Part shown: in pieces, positions 11,317 to 22,501 of the stretch
Layout: each line of letters begins with the position of its first letter
Position numbering within the stretch: position 1 is the first letter of the stretch
Origin: Cryptomeria japonica
Taxonomy: Eukaryota; Streptophyta; Pinopsida; Cupressales; Cupressaceae
Assembly (NCBI RefSeq): GCF_030272615.1
Contig: NC_081415.1
Span: 267,480,425 to 267,544,424, forward strand
Length of the DNA stretch: 64,000 nt
Reading direction: 5' to 3'
Program-made: the position numbers and the translations under genes
Notes under the pieces: model-generated
Database searches by the model: none
What the model was told of the DNA's origin: nothing
The model's input: the letters and a program-made list of their open reading frames with translations, nothing else

Positions 11317-12364
11317 CTTGTAATCAGGCCTCTAGGACCCGACTACAAGTTAGTTCATTGTTTGAATTGTCAAGTATGCTTGTAATCGGGTCTTAGAGCC
11401 CCGGTTACAACTAAGTTATTTTACCTTTCATTAGTTCAATAGACTTGTAACCAAGGGTTTAAAGCCCAATTACAAGTATTTCTTGTATTTCATCAAGGAC
11501 GTGATATCAAGGACGTGAGTATTGCATATGCACTTGTATCGGGCTTCTTGAGACCCGATTTGTCTCCCCACGTGATTGTAGGATCCTCTTAAAGGTGCCT
11601 TCGTTTTTTATTAGGAGTGTTCTTCTTTAGTATGCCTATTTAAGCTCTTGAGTGGAGTTGTGAAATCACTTTCTCATTCTTTCAGTTGGAGTTGCGTCAA
11701 GATTTGGGCGTGTCTTTTTTTCATTCCTATGAGTTTTCATACTAAGGTAAGTGCATCTGTTGTTTTGTTTTCTTTTTTCCCCTATTGTTTCGCATTAGGG
11801 ATCGCGCCTTTCCCTTTATTTTTCTCGTGTTGCATGTATTGTTCGCTTGTAATCAAATGCATGTGTAATGATAGAGATGTATGAAGGCGTTTTTGTTTCC
11901 AAGTAATGGCTTTCCTTTGCACTGCACGTTTAATCCTTTCACTTGTATTGGTCCACAAAACCCCGATTGCAAAGTGTCTTGGCCAAGTCGCCTATCTTTT
12001 TGAGTGATGAGTGCAAGTTTGTATCGCCCTTGCAAGTCTTTTTCTCCCACTGTTTTTCATATTGCAAGTATGCTTACTTGCAATCGGGTCTCTAAGACCA
12101 GATTGCAAGCTTATTCTTACCACCCGTGAGTGATCATCTTGCACACTTGCAATCAGGTCTTGGAAACCCAATTGCAAGCTTACATTTACCTTACAACATG
12201 CTTACTTGCGATCGGGTCTCCAAGACCCGATTGCAAGCTTATCAATACCATTCATTTGCTATCACATTCACTTGTAATCGAGTCTTCAAGACCCGATTGC
12301 AAGCTATTTCCAAACATGCAAGACTTGTACACTTGCAATCGGGTCTTCAAGACCCGATTAGAAG
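11317..12364. repeat. Ten copies of a 33-bp palindrome (CTTGCAATCGGGTCTT arm)
   Basis: Copies lie at 11317-11349, 11379-11410, 11444-11476, 11533-11563 (partial), 11942-11974, 12077-12109, 12146-12178, 12205-12237, 12271-12303 and 12332-12364. The consensus is the 16-nt arm CTTGCAATCGGGTCTT, one central base, then its exact reverse complement, so the best copies are almost perfect dyads. Many copies are 59-69 bp apart. The sequence is unrelated to the array-1 palindrome. They lie upstream of copy 2 of the unknown gene. A strong splice donor (CTAAG|GTAAGT) occurs near 11745, so some copies may be intronic. Confidence 0.85.
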
Positions 12365-12605
12365 TGCAAGTGTCAAGGTTTTTTCCCTACATTTGCATTG
12401 GTCATTTCCACCTTTTCGAGCTCACTCCTATTCACTTGCAGTCTATGCCTTGAGATCCAAAATTTCACCCTTGTCACTATCAAAGTCTTGTCCATAGTGC
12501 ATCGTTCAAGCTTTCCCACTTTTCTTCTTTTTCTCCACATTAAATATCATGAAGGGTCAGAGATTAGGTATTGTTTTCCAAATTCTTTCATTTGAAGAAA
12601 GTGTC

Positions 12606-13254
12606 ATGGCTTCTCCAATAGCCTGTGATGGCGTCTTGACTCGTTGGAGTTTTCATCACAGCATTACAGATTCTTGCTAAATGACAGAAGAACCAGCATC
12701 TCCTTCAAACAAGAAGATGAAGTGCAAATACGACAAGTACTAGAATGAGATTTCTCCTTTTCAAGTAAGCTCTCCTATTGATGAAATTAAAGACACGGAG
12801 ATCAGGCATGTTGATATGTTTGAGTTCCTTGAGAAAGAGGAAGGATCACCAAGTCACAGCATGCAATTGCTCTTGAATAGCCATATTCACTTGGTTTCCA
12901 CTTTCCTAGTGGCCGTCTTGGAATCAGAATTTGTCCTTACTTGTGCTACTCATTTTGACAAAGGATCTAGGACAATCAAGGATGATGATAGCAATACTAT
13001 TATCAGATTGGATGCAGAAGCCATTGATAAAATCTTCAAGGTTCCTACTGCTCCAGTATATGCAGACATTTCTATAAACGGTGCTCTTGATCATTACAAC
13101 CAAAAAAGATCAGATTGCATAAGGCATATAAATTCTAAATGGCTTAAGACTCCTAGAACCTATTTTTCTCAATGACCTAAGTTGTATAGATTAGATCTCA
13201 TTGAAGATATCAGTGATATGATCACACTTCTGAGCAGGATAATGGGGTTGAAAC
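12606..13254 (+). pseudogene. Unknown element-borne protein, copy 2, 5' part
   Basis: The frame opens at ATG 12606 and carries stops at 12678 (TAA), 12741 (TAG) and 13173 (TGA), with coding-like sequence continuing in frame after each. It matches copy 1 in HFDKGSRTIKDDD (copy 1 HYNPISKDIVAPD), the AIDKIFKVP / AIREAFRIP block and DISDMITLLSRIMG. The frame is cut at 13254 by an hAT element and resumes exactly in frame at 14255. All the stops could arise from C-to-T change, typical of methylated plant repeats. The start is chosen at 12606 because the frame from there to 12816 stays consistent; 12681 is an alternative. Protein family unknown. Confidence 0.6.
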
Positions 13255-14246
13255 CTGTGTAACCTGGGGGATACGTCCCCGACCTGAAAACCCCTGTCCC
13301 AATCCCGGGGATGTTTCGAGGACTTGGGGACGGCCAGGGGACGTCTCCCCTTGTCCCCAAATTGCCAAGAATTTAGAGGGGACGTCCTCGAAACGGGGGG
13401 ACGTCAGCCCTAGCTATGGGGGACATCAGTACGTCCCGAGGATGGCTAGGGACGGCTGGGATGTCCCCAATCCGTCCCGGGGACGGCGAGATGTCTCCCA
13501 CATCCAAGACTATTAAAAAATATCTAAAAAAATAAAAAATGTCAAATTTTCAAAAAAAAAAAATAAATTTTCTAATGTGGGTCCCTATTAATTCAAATTG
13601 TTATTAAAAAAATTAAAAGAAAACATTAATTAAATTTTAAATTTATTAAAATTTAATTCATATCAAACGTTTAAAATTAATTCATATTATAAATAGAAAA
13701 TATTAAATTGTTAAATTCATTGTTAAAACATTTAAAAATTTAAAATTAATCAATAATAAATTGTAAATAGGAAATCAAAATAATTAAATATTAATTCATT
13801 AGTACTATTCTGATTTTCATATCGTAATTGACAATAAAACTATATGGCAGCAGTGTAGCCTTTGGGCATTTTGACATTTTGTATGTTAATTCTTTAATAT
13901 CTATTATGATATGCATATTGACAATGTGAATGAATTGAAATTCTGAATTATGAATGCATAATTGCATATCGAGTATTGACAATGTTGTATGTTCAGAATT
14001 TACATTCTAAAATGTTTTCATAGTATCATACACATGCTATATCCATGTTTTCATATGAATATAATGTATATATGCATGCTTTATCCATGTTTTCATATGA
14101 ACATTTAGAATTTTCCTATATATTTTAAATTTTCCCTATATTTTATATAGCTGTCCCCTTTGTCGTCCCCAAATTTGGCAAAAAAAAATGTCGTCCCGAA
14201 AACGCATCCCCTGTCGTCCCCGTCCTGGAAACTCGGGGTAACATAG
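13255..14246. mobile_element. Non-autonomous hAT-like element, 992 bp, inside copy 2
   Basis: It is flanked by the perfect 8-bp duplication GTTGAAAC (13247-13254 and 14247-14254), the size typical of hAT elements. The ends are imperfect inverted repeats: left CTGTGTAACCTGGGGG, right (reverse complement) CTATGTTACCCCGAG. Both ends are GC-rich with repeated GACGTCCCC, and the interior is strongly AT-rich. There is no transposase. The right end shares a TCCCCAAATTTRG motif and GTCCCC-rich sequence with the complete hAT at 25376-29163, so a related transposase probably mobilised it. Taking out the element and one duplication restores the copy-2 frame. Confidence 0.85.
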
Positions 14247-14254
14247 GTTGAAAC

Positions 14255-16758
14255 AATCTAACATATTTGAGATCTGGATGTATAAATACATTGTGGTCAT
14301 GAGAAAAGCTCAGTCTCATATCTTTTGGGGAGAAGTGATCAGTGACAACCTATGTGAACAGCTCTCACAAGTGCCAACCACTGTCACTTTCTACATTAAT
14401 TCTTACCTCGTGTATATAGCAGCATCAATAAGACAATTTACAAGTCTTTCTACCAAAGGTGATAGGTCACTTGTACCAATATGGAAATATTATGATCAAC
14501 TCACCTTGAGACCTAGTAGGATTCACTACAGGAGGGTGCAGGATGCTTTCTTTGGCCATTTCATGTGTTTGTTTGACAAAACACTTAAGAACAAGAGAGT
14601 GTCTGAGGCAGCCTGGAAGAAAGTGAATGAGTACAGATGCTTGTTCCTTCAGTTCCCAACTTTTACTTACACGAGAGTTGGTTGTTTTGAAGGTAATCCA
14701 TATATGCTTCCAAGATATCCTACTGACAAGATCATCCTGATGGAGTTGACTAGGCAGCTGATGACGATTCATGCAGTCTAGTTAGCTCAACATAAGTCAG
14801 GCATCAACATATCCTCACATAATCCATTATAGATTGGCCGATATTCCTTGACAACTTTAGCAAGAGCCAAGGCAATGGAGACAGAACTTCAAGAAATCAA
14901 GTTGAAGAAGTTCAAGGCGAGAAAGGATTTTGATTATCAAGGGATGAAAGACAAAATCAAGAGAGCTTTCACTCATGTTCATCGCCTTGAGGATATCTGG
15001 GTTGACCTTCGTTCAAAGGAAGATGTCAGGAAGATGGACTATAGCAAGCTTACCTTGGAGCAAATTGTAGATCTGGATCTAACCAAGATTCCAAAAGGCA
15101 TGGTAGATGATGAGAAAACTCTTGACCCAAAGTATACAGAACAGAGGGTTGTTGAGGCTCCCCTTCCATCTGTCCAATGGTCACAGAAGGAATGTACCTC
15201 AATCTTTGATAGATTTCAGCCCATTCTTGCCAACACCAATGCTTGGCTGAAAAGCAATAATATCAAAACCATTAAGATTAGTGGTTGGGGCAGAAGATGA
15301 TTCAACAAGACTGTTGGGCGTAAATTTGAGGTAAGAGTCAAATCCAAAGAGGGTGCTTCTTCCTTTGATACTAGAATCAAGTTAAGAGTCAATAGGGCTC
15401 TGGTCATTCCTCCGACAGAGGTATCATTGAAGAGAAAAGAGGAACCTCAAGTGCAAATTCACGTCATTGACCCTGAGGATGAACCACATGAGGAAAATGC
15501 TCCACAATCTCCTACTACCTTGAACTCAGATTCTCCTCACACGTCCATTCCCCAAATGTCTTTGGATGTCTCTATGTCTCCAATAGACACAGATGTGGAT
15601 TCTTTCTCCACGGTTCATGTTGATCTTGTTGAGTTAAATGCATCTGTTTGCACTAATGTGTCATCATCAGTACCAGAAATATCTATGGATGCTTCACATG
15701 GCAACTTGGAGAATGTTTTTGACGTAAATCCCTCTTATGTCGTTTTATCAAGTGTGTCGCTTCCTGAAATTGATACTTCTACCGTAAGCTTTGATAATTT
15801 CATGACTGAAACTGGCCATGATTTGTCATCTAAGCAAAGACATATCGGAATGATGCATGATTCTCAAGACTCAGTAACTTCATTGGTTCAAAGTTATGGT
15901 GAGCTCCTAGCAAAGAAAGATAAGCTCAAGGAGGAAAACACACAACCCATCTTAGGAATCCAAAAGATCACTAATTCTTTAGAAAAGGTTGCTCCCTTGA
16001 CTTCCTCTACTTCCAAAGAGTTCATCAAACGAGTTGAGAAAGCTACTCAAAAGGCCAAAGCTATTGATTCCTTGGTAGATCAACTAGCAGATTGGAGTGC
16101 TCAAGTGGTGAAGAAAGCCTTACTAGTGCTGGGCAATGTAAGAGCAGCAAACATAAAATTGAACCAAACTTTAGAATCTTTTAAGCAAAGTCTGGAATTT
16201 ACAAAAAGAGATTTAAGAATTTGGCATGAAATGGATCGAGTCAAATTGGAAATCCTATGCAATCACACTGTGATACCAAACAGGGAAAGGTATATTGAGT
16301 TTGAGGAGCTTATGATCAATAGGTCATTAGTCGTCAACGACTTGATTAAAGATATTGAAGTTGCTCTTGAAATGAATGCTGAAGTGGGGCGGGATATTAT
16401 CTCCAACTTTGAGAAAATGTCTTACAAGATGGTAAGTCAAAATGAAGAGTTGCTTCCTGAGGATGTAATACTTTCTGAGTTGGTGTTAGGACTTCATCAG
16501 GAGCTTGAATATGAGCAATTTGCAGTGGCTTCAATCAATAGGTTTGTGAATTGCCAAGTTTTCCTTGACAAGATGCAAACTGTTCTTGAAGAACATAGAG
16601 TAGCGACAATGAGATACTTTGATGTCATCATCAAAACTATTGTTGTTGCAAGGAATACAGCAAGCCCAAATCCTAATGAATTGCAGGAATCAATCAACAA
16701 GTTTCAAGCTTTCATAGCCAGGGATGGAGAAGAACAAGCAATGTCTCATGACACTTGA
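14255..16758 (+). pseudogene. Unknown element-borne protein, copy 2, 3' part
   Basis: Continues the frame of 12606-13254. In-frame stops lie at 14779 (TAG), 14830 (TAG) and 15298 (TGA); the last 443 codons (from about 15427) are open to TGA at 16756. Matches to copy 1 include VISDNL...NSYL, LPRYPTDKIILMELTRQL and KFKARKDFD. Counting the 5' part, the gene would have about 1,050 codons, close to copy 1. The middle (about 15430-15830) is acidic and Ser/Thr-rich. The C-terminal third is predicted mostly helical with Lys/Glu heptad-like stretches. There is no nucleic-acid enzyme motif, zinc finger or membrane segment. It lies between a palindrome-rich leader and an LTR-like region, as expected for the internal gene of an LTR element without pol. 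Function unknown. Confidence 0.6.
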
Positions 16759-17897
16759 GTTTTATTTTTGTTTTATGTTTTTCCTTTCGACAAATTACAT
16801 GCAATATCAAAACTTGTAATTATAGGTAGACTCATTACTTGTAATCTTGTAACTTGTAATTACAGGTAGACTCGTTACTTGTAATCTTGTAACTTGTAAT
16901 TACAGGTAGACTAGTTACTTGTAATCTTGTAGCTTGTAATTACATGTAAACAAATTACAAGTTGAAATACAATAGGACTATAATTTGAAATAAGTCATAG
17001 TTAGTAATTGTGGTTGTGGAAAAAGTCTTAGTTAGTTGGACTTCTCCCACTTTTTGCTCTCAGCGCCTCTCCTATATATATCGGAGAGTGCTTTATGTAA
17101 TTTTTATCGTTTTAGCAAGCAAGAAAACTCTGCAGAAATTTACAACGATAAAAACTGTGTTTTATACTTGTAAATTGATTTCTCAAGCAATATCAAGAAG
17201 GCATTTGAGTTTCAGAATTTGTCTTGAAGCCTTGTTCCTATATCCATTGTGTTCTTATGTCATAGTGGTATATTTTTCTACATATACTTGAGATTCTGGT
17301 GAGATTTTTAAAAGGAGCTTTGATCTAACTTCTTGTAGACTTTGTGCTACAAATATTGAGGATTAAAATAGCTAAGTGTTCGTAATAGAGAGAGACTATA
17401 GGACTTTGTGCCTATGATTACTCCTAGTTATAGTAGTTTAGAGGTGCACCATATCAACAGACTTTGAGCTGTTGTAAGTTGCACATTGTTATCATATTAA
17501 TCATTCTAGAAGGTAGATAGGATAGTAGGAATATAAAGACTTTGAGCTTTTGTTTCTACATTCCCGTCCCGGGGAAGTGACGGAAGACTTTGGACTTTCA
17601 CAGAAACTTCACTTCCTTTTGTATAAGCATCTTTGTATTTGTTAAAGTTTCTTAAGTTGTTGTATTTGTTTTCCTAATTGTAGTTTCTTTTCTGAAAAGA
17701 GAAAAGAATATCATATTTTCTGAAAAAAAAAAGAAAAGGATGTTGTCTCACCCAAGTTAGACTAGTGCTGTAGTTAATTTGTAATAGTAGAAAAGGGGGA
17801 GCCTTCCCTTAGAATTAGGAGAGTTTTTAACTCACACGGTGTGGCTGAAACCACAATTTTGCACACCTCCCTAGGTGTACAAAATTTTCAACCAACA
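16759..17897 (+). mobile_element. 3' LTR-like region after copy 2
   Basis: Begins after the copy-2 stop, holds the 40-bp repeats, a TATA box (TATATATA, 17073-17080) in a GC-richer context, and ends with ATTTTCAACCAACA at 17897, like the ...CAACA ends of the other LTR-like units. Its body does not match units A, A' or C, so it is a different LTR family. No partner LTR or target duplication was found. Confidence 0.4.
16811..16960. repeat. 40-bp tandem repeat, four copies
   Basis: Units start at 16811, 16851, 16891 and 16931 (the last partial). The core is ACTTGTAATTACAGGTAGAC followed by TCGTTACTTGTAATCTTGTA. The unit contains ACTTGTAATC, the same string that opens the plus-strand arm of several palindromes at 11317-12364, so the two repeat fields flanking copy 2 may be related. 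Confidence 0.85.
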
Positions 17898-19033
17898 GCG
17901 CACTCGAGGGCTGAATGTATCTTTGGTTTCAGCTTTGGCTGTGATTTGGAGTGGTGGGTGCTGTTCTCTTGGCATACACACGGGTGATAGAGGTGGTGGA
18001 CTGCCTTCTACAAGGATTTCTCTGCATTTTCATGTTGTCAAGTTCATTATTGCTGTTAATTATAGTAAAAATGACACACCTTGTGCAGATATATGTCTCA
18101 AATTCCTCAGAGGCAGAGAGCACTAACCCGTAAAATGTGGTTATTATAAAAGCAAAGCTACAAGATAATGAGCAGCACAAGTAGAAATATGCTTGTAACA
18201 AGTTATTCAACAAGATAAGGGAAAAGGATAGGACTAAGTATGAATTGTCAGAAATTAGAGGATGCCACTCACTTATCAAAGGAACTTTCAAAGACACAAA
18301 CAAGTGGTTGTGTTTACTTCTAGATTGACCAAAGAAAAACTCCTTTGGATGGGGACTACAATTGTGAAAGAAGGCAAGACATGCAAAAGCTGAGAATGAG
18401 GGGATAAATGGTCATTTGATATTTCATAAGAAACTCAAGGATTTAAAATTTTAGAGCCCAGCCTCAAATGAATTCAACTACATATGGGAACTTGCCAACC
18501 ACCTTCCGTCTCTAGTACTTGATGTTAACATTAGGGACGAAAGATTGGAGGGAAGTGGAAAAGAAAGAAAATTGATTGGAAAGAAAGATGCCATCAGCTC
18601 CAAATCAGAAGAGCTACACCTATTAAGGAGAAGGCAACTGATGGAGATGGCAAGGCTAGGTGGAAAGGGAAGGAGCATTGGATCCATCCAAATGTGACTT
18701 TTTGAGTGAAACCTCTAGAAAAAGAGGCTCGGGAGATTGTTAAGTTGGTCTCAAAAACCCTAAGAGAAAAGGCAATTAAGCCCTGACAATATCTAAAGGA
18801 GGAAATATATCAAGAGGATGACATATAAGAGAACAAGAAATATAAAGGGCTTTGAGAATGGTGTTGATTGGTTTGGAGTGTTGAGAAAATTACCAGTACA
18901 GAAATAAACAAATGAAAACTGAAAAGCAATAATCCAAGAACACGCAGATTTACATGGAAACCCAGTGATGTACCAAGAATAAACCATGGGCAAATGCCAA
19001 AGGTCTCACAGGAATGTTATTTTCTCAAGGACC
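17898..19033. other. Unassigned region with one exon-like ORF and a copia-type leader remnant
   Basis: A plus-strand frame at 18455-18697 (81 codons), preceded by TTTTAG, reads SPASNEFNYIWELANHLPSL and continues hydrophilic with Lys/Arg/Glu and Leu to TGA. It looks coding in composition but I do not recognise it. Near 18950-19020 the phrase GATTTACATGGAAACCC is the motif common in plant copia LTR leaders. That leader continues across the insertion at 19039-24586 (GGACCAATTC then ACTATTAC). Confidence 0.3.
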
Positions 19034-19753
19034 AATTCTGTAATGTCCCCAAATTAGAGACATGGGATTTTTGCCTTAATTGAGGTATAGTAGGGTTTAG
19101 AAATACCTATTACTTTGACTGAAACTCTGCAACTAAGTTAGAAAATGTAAGATAATCAATATTTCATTAAGTAGATCTATTAATTAGGAAACACCAATCA
19201 TACATATGTAAGACATAGTCCTAATTACAAGACTAAATTATACTTTAGGTCCAATCATAGAGGCCATAGAAGAGGGTGATTAGATAGGGTGCCCTAGAGA
19301 CCCTCTACCATAAGCCCAAGGGCGGATCTTATTCCCTCTTGTCCTCATGTAGCCCATACCATATGAGGTGGAATATTGTTGTAATGTATTCACACATCGC
19401 CCCATTGCAAATGGGGACCCCTACTTTTTGCTTTCTAGGGTTAGTTTAGTTTGCCTGGTTGCCTGGTCTTGGCTATTAGCCTTTGCATTGGATAGTTGTC
19501 AGAGTGATCATCAAGATAGCAGGGTCTGCTAGAATTGAGGTGGGTCAGTAGATGGTCCAAGTCAAGGTCCCTTTGGAAGCCTTCTCTAGGCCAGGCTTGC
19601 TCTAGTCTTGGGGTTATGCCTTGATTGAGTTTGGAAGAGTCTTTGCATTATGTCTAGGGCCTTGTTTGATACCAATTTTACCCTTCGAGGAGCAAAGGAC
19701 ATGAAGATTGAGCATGAAACTTGAGAGTTGAATGAGCGTTTGGGTGATAGTGT

Positions 19754-22039
19754 CAAATTCGCTCCTGACCCTTCCAAAGGGACAAGAGCGAAATCTTCCT
19801 TAGCTCCCTTTGATTCCTTTTTGGACAAAACCTTCATCCTAAGGCATGGATTGGGGGGAAATAAGCTTGAGTTCACCCTTGGAGACACCTTGGACAAACG
19901 TAGACATGGAAATTTGGAGAAAAGGTCAAGAATTGAGCCTATAACATGAATTTCGCTCCTGACCCTTCCAAAGGGTCCACAGCGAAATTCCTTGATCTCC
20001 TTGTTTAGGACAAAATCTTTGGCGTGATTGAGGCAAGTTGATTCATGCATACCTTTGGAGTGAGTTGCAACCAAGTAAGGTAAAGTTCTATGAGGAATTT
20101 GTGCAAAAAGAAAAATTTTGCTCCTGACCCTTCCAAAGGGTCCAGAGCGAAATTCCTAGATAGGCCCTGTCCTTCCAAAGGTACCTAAGTGAAATTGTTA
20201 AAATGCACTTTTCATTCAATATTTTGACTAGGCACTTCCTTAAGGTGGTTTGTTGGTGTGTCCTAAGGTGAGAGAAATGTGATTGGGGGTGAAGTTTGAG
20301 TGTTTGGATGGTATTTAAGACTAATTCTTCAAATCTCACTCCTGACCCTTCCAAAGGGTCCAGAGCGAATTTCCTTATATCTCCCATCTTGGTCCTAATT
20401 TGCCTCGTAAACTTTATCCCTATGGTGTGATTGAAAGAGTATTGATGTATGCAACAAAGTGAAGTGATGGAAAGTGAAGAATTTGAGCATAAATGCAAAT
20501 TTCGCTCCTGACCCTTCCAAAGGGTCCAGAGCAAAATCCTCCAAATGGCTTATTTCTTCACTAGGGACATAAAATGGTGGACATACATGGCAAGGAAGGG
20601 ATTCAAAAAGACAAGTCTAAAGCAAGATGAGTGAAAAGAAGGAAGAATTGAGCCTAATTGAGCAAATTCGCTCCTGACCCTTCCAAAGGGTCCAGAGCGA
20701 ATTTCTCCATGAAGCATTATACCTTGCTCCAACCTATGAATTAATCCATTCCCAAGCATTTTTTGAAGGCAAAAGACTTGTTTTTGATGATTAAAGGATG
20801 AGAAATAGAATTTTGTGAAGGAAAATCAAGCAAAATGTCAATTTCACTCTTGACCCTTCCAAAGGGTCCAGAGCGAAATTCTTTCTAAGCTCCTGACCCT
20901 TCCAAAGGGTCCAGAGCGAAATTCCTAGAAAGACTCTCTATTTTGCCTAGTGTACTAAATGAACCTTGTTTTGATAGCAAATTGACTTGATGGTGGTGGG
21001 AGGAGGTGTAGTAAGTTAAATTCAAGACAAAGAAAGGATGAATGGATGAAGAAATTGGGCCTAGGAAGAATTTCACTCTTGACCCTTCCAAAGGGTCCAA
21101 AGCGAATTCTCCTAAAAACACATATTTCCTCCTTGTTCAAAACACAGTTTTGTTCCTAGGACATGGTTGAGGGAGGATGGATATATACTTGCCTTAAGAA
21201 CTGAATTGAAGTGAAGGCAATGATGGATTTGAGGTTAAAAGACAAATTCGCTCCTGACCCTTCCAAAGGGTCCAAAGCGAATTTTCATAGAATCCTCCCT
21301 TTTCTTCAAATTTGGACTAATTTTGTGCCTTGGATCCTTAGCTAGGATGTCATCATGCCTTGGAAGCAATTGAGGGGTGAAAAGGTGGAGGATTTGGGCC
21401 TAAAATGCAAATTTCACTACTAACCCTTCCAAAGAGTCCAAAGCGAAATCCTTGGGATAGCCTAATTTCTCGCCAAATAGCGTTGAAATGGACATCACTT
21501 TGAGGGTAGATGGGCTTGATAGTATGGGAGGAGGACCCAAAGGCCTAGCCTAGGAGCAAAGTTCAAGGAAATGATGAAAGGTTGAGTGCAAATGAAAATT
21601 TCGCTCTTGACCCTTCCAAAGTGTCCAAAGCGAAATTTCTTAAAACCTCTATTTTGCTCCTTGTTGAGACCAAGATCTTGGTTCCTAAGGCATGGTTGGG
21701 AAAGGATTAATGTGTACTTGCCCTTGAAAAGTGATTTGAGGCAATGAGATGATAGAATTTGAGCTAAAATGCATATTTCGCTCCTGACCCTTCCAGAAAA
21801 TTCCTAGGAGGTCTTTTGTTTTGCCTAGGCCCTTGAATTACCCCATTCCTAAGCAATTTTTGGGAGCAAGCGACTTGTCTATACCTAGAAGGAGCACAAT
21901 TATGAAGTCTAATGCCTTGTAGAATGAGTTATGATTAGGGAATTAAGTGAAATTGCTAAATTCACTCCTGTACCTTGGAGAGGGTCCAGAGCGAATCTCA
22001 TTATAGGGCCTGTCCTTCCAAGGGGTCCAGAACGAATTT
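19754..22039. repeat. Tandem array 2 of the array-1 palindrome family
   Basis: About 14-15 copies of the same palindrome (TTTCGCTCCTGACCCTT and AAGGGTCCAGAGCGAAA arms) lie near 19756, 19949, 20113, 20331, 20496, 20662, 20838, 20885, 21067, 21243, 21409, 21594, 21772 (truncated), 21955 and 22010. Many steps are 165-190 bp. Copies are less regular than in array 1: one pair is nearly adjacent (20838 and 20885), one is cut short, and the last two are degenerate. Confidence 0.85.
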
Positions 22040-22070
22040 CATCCTAAAGCCTTCTTGTTGATGATTTAAG

Positions 22071-22135
22071 GTAAGAAATGCTATGTTAGAATGAATATGT
22101 CATGTACTCTTAATCACCTTTTGTTTGTTTTGCAG
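22071..22135 (+). other. Mini-intron-like segment downstream of array 2
   Basis: AAG|GTAAGAAATG at 22071 and TTGTTTGTTTTGCAG| at 22135 are good splice signals around 65 nt. The segment aligns with 8143-8208, including CTATGTTAGAAT and CTTAATCA. The following exon-like sequence (22136-22501) aligns with 8390-8490 near CAGTTTCAGAAGAGTTAA but not in one conserved reading frame. Confidence 0.45.
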
Positions 22136-22501
22136 ATCAACAAGACCGGGCTAGAAGGAAGAATAGACAACGGCAACCTATTCAAGTTCCATCATCATTA
22201 AAGACACCTCAAATGCATGGAGGAGGATTCAAGGTGCTTCTAAAGTGTTCGAAGACTTCAAGTGTTCAAGGAATTGCAAGCTATCCTCAAGATCTTCATT
22301 CTACCACATGGAGAAACCACAAGATATCAGAAGAAAGATCTTATAAAACTTCAAAGCGATATGAGCTACCAGAGGAGGAGTGACTTGACCGGAAAGGTAC
22401 ATCATTCATCTAGTACATCAAGGACGAAGGAGGATCAACAGAGGTCAGTGCAAGGGTACGTTGAAGAAGCAGATAGTTTCAGAAGAGTTAATCAAAGTTA
22501 G

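Noticed and set aside
5031-12364. Regularly spaced palindromic repeats as a CRISPR array
   Set aside because: Unit and spacer lengths, diverged repeats, the eukaryotic plant context and the absence of cas genes all speak against it.
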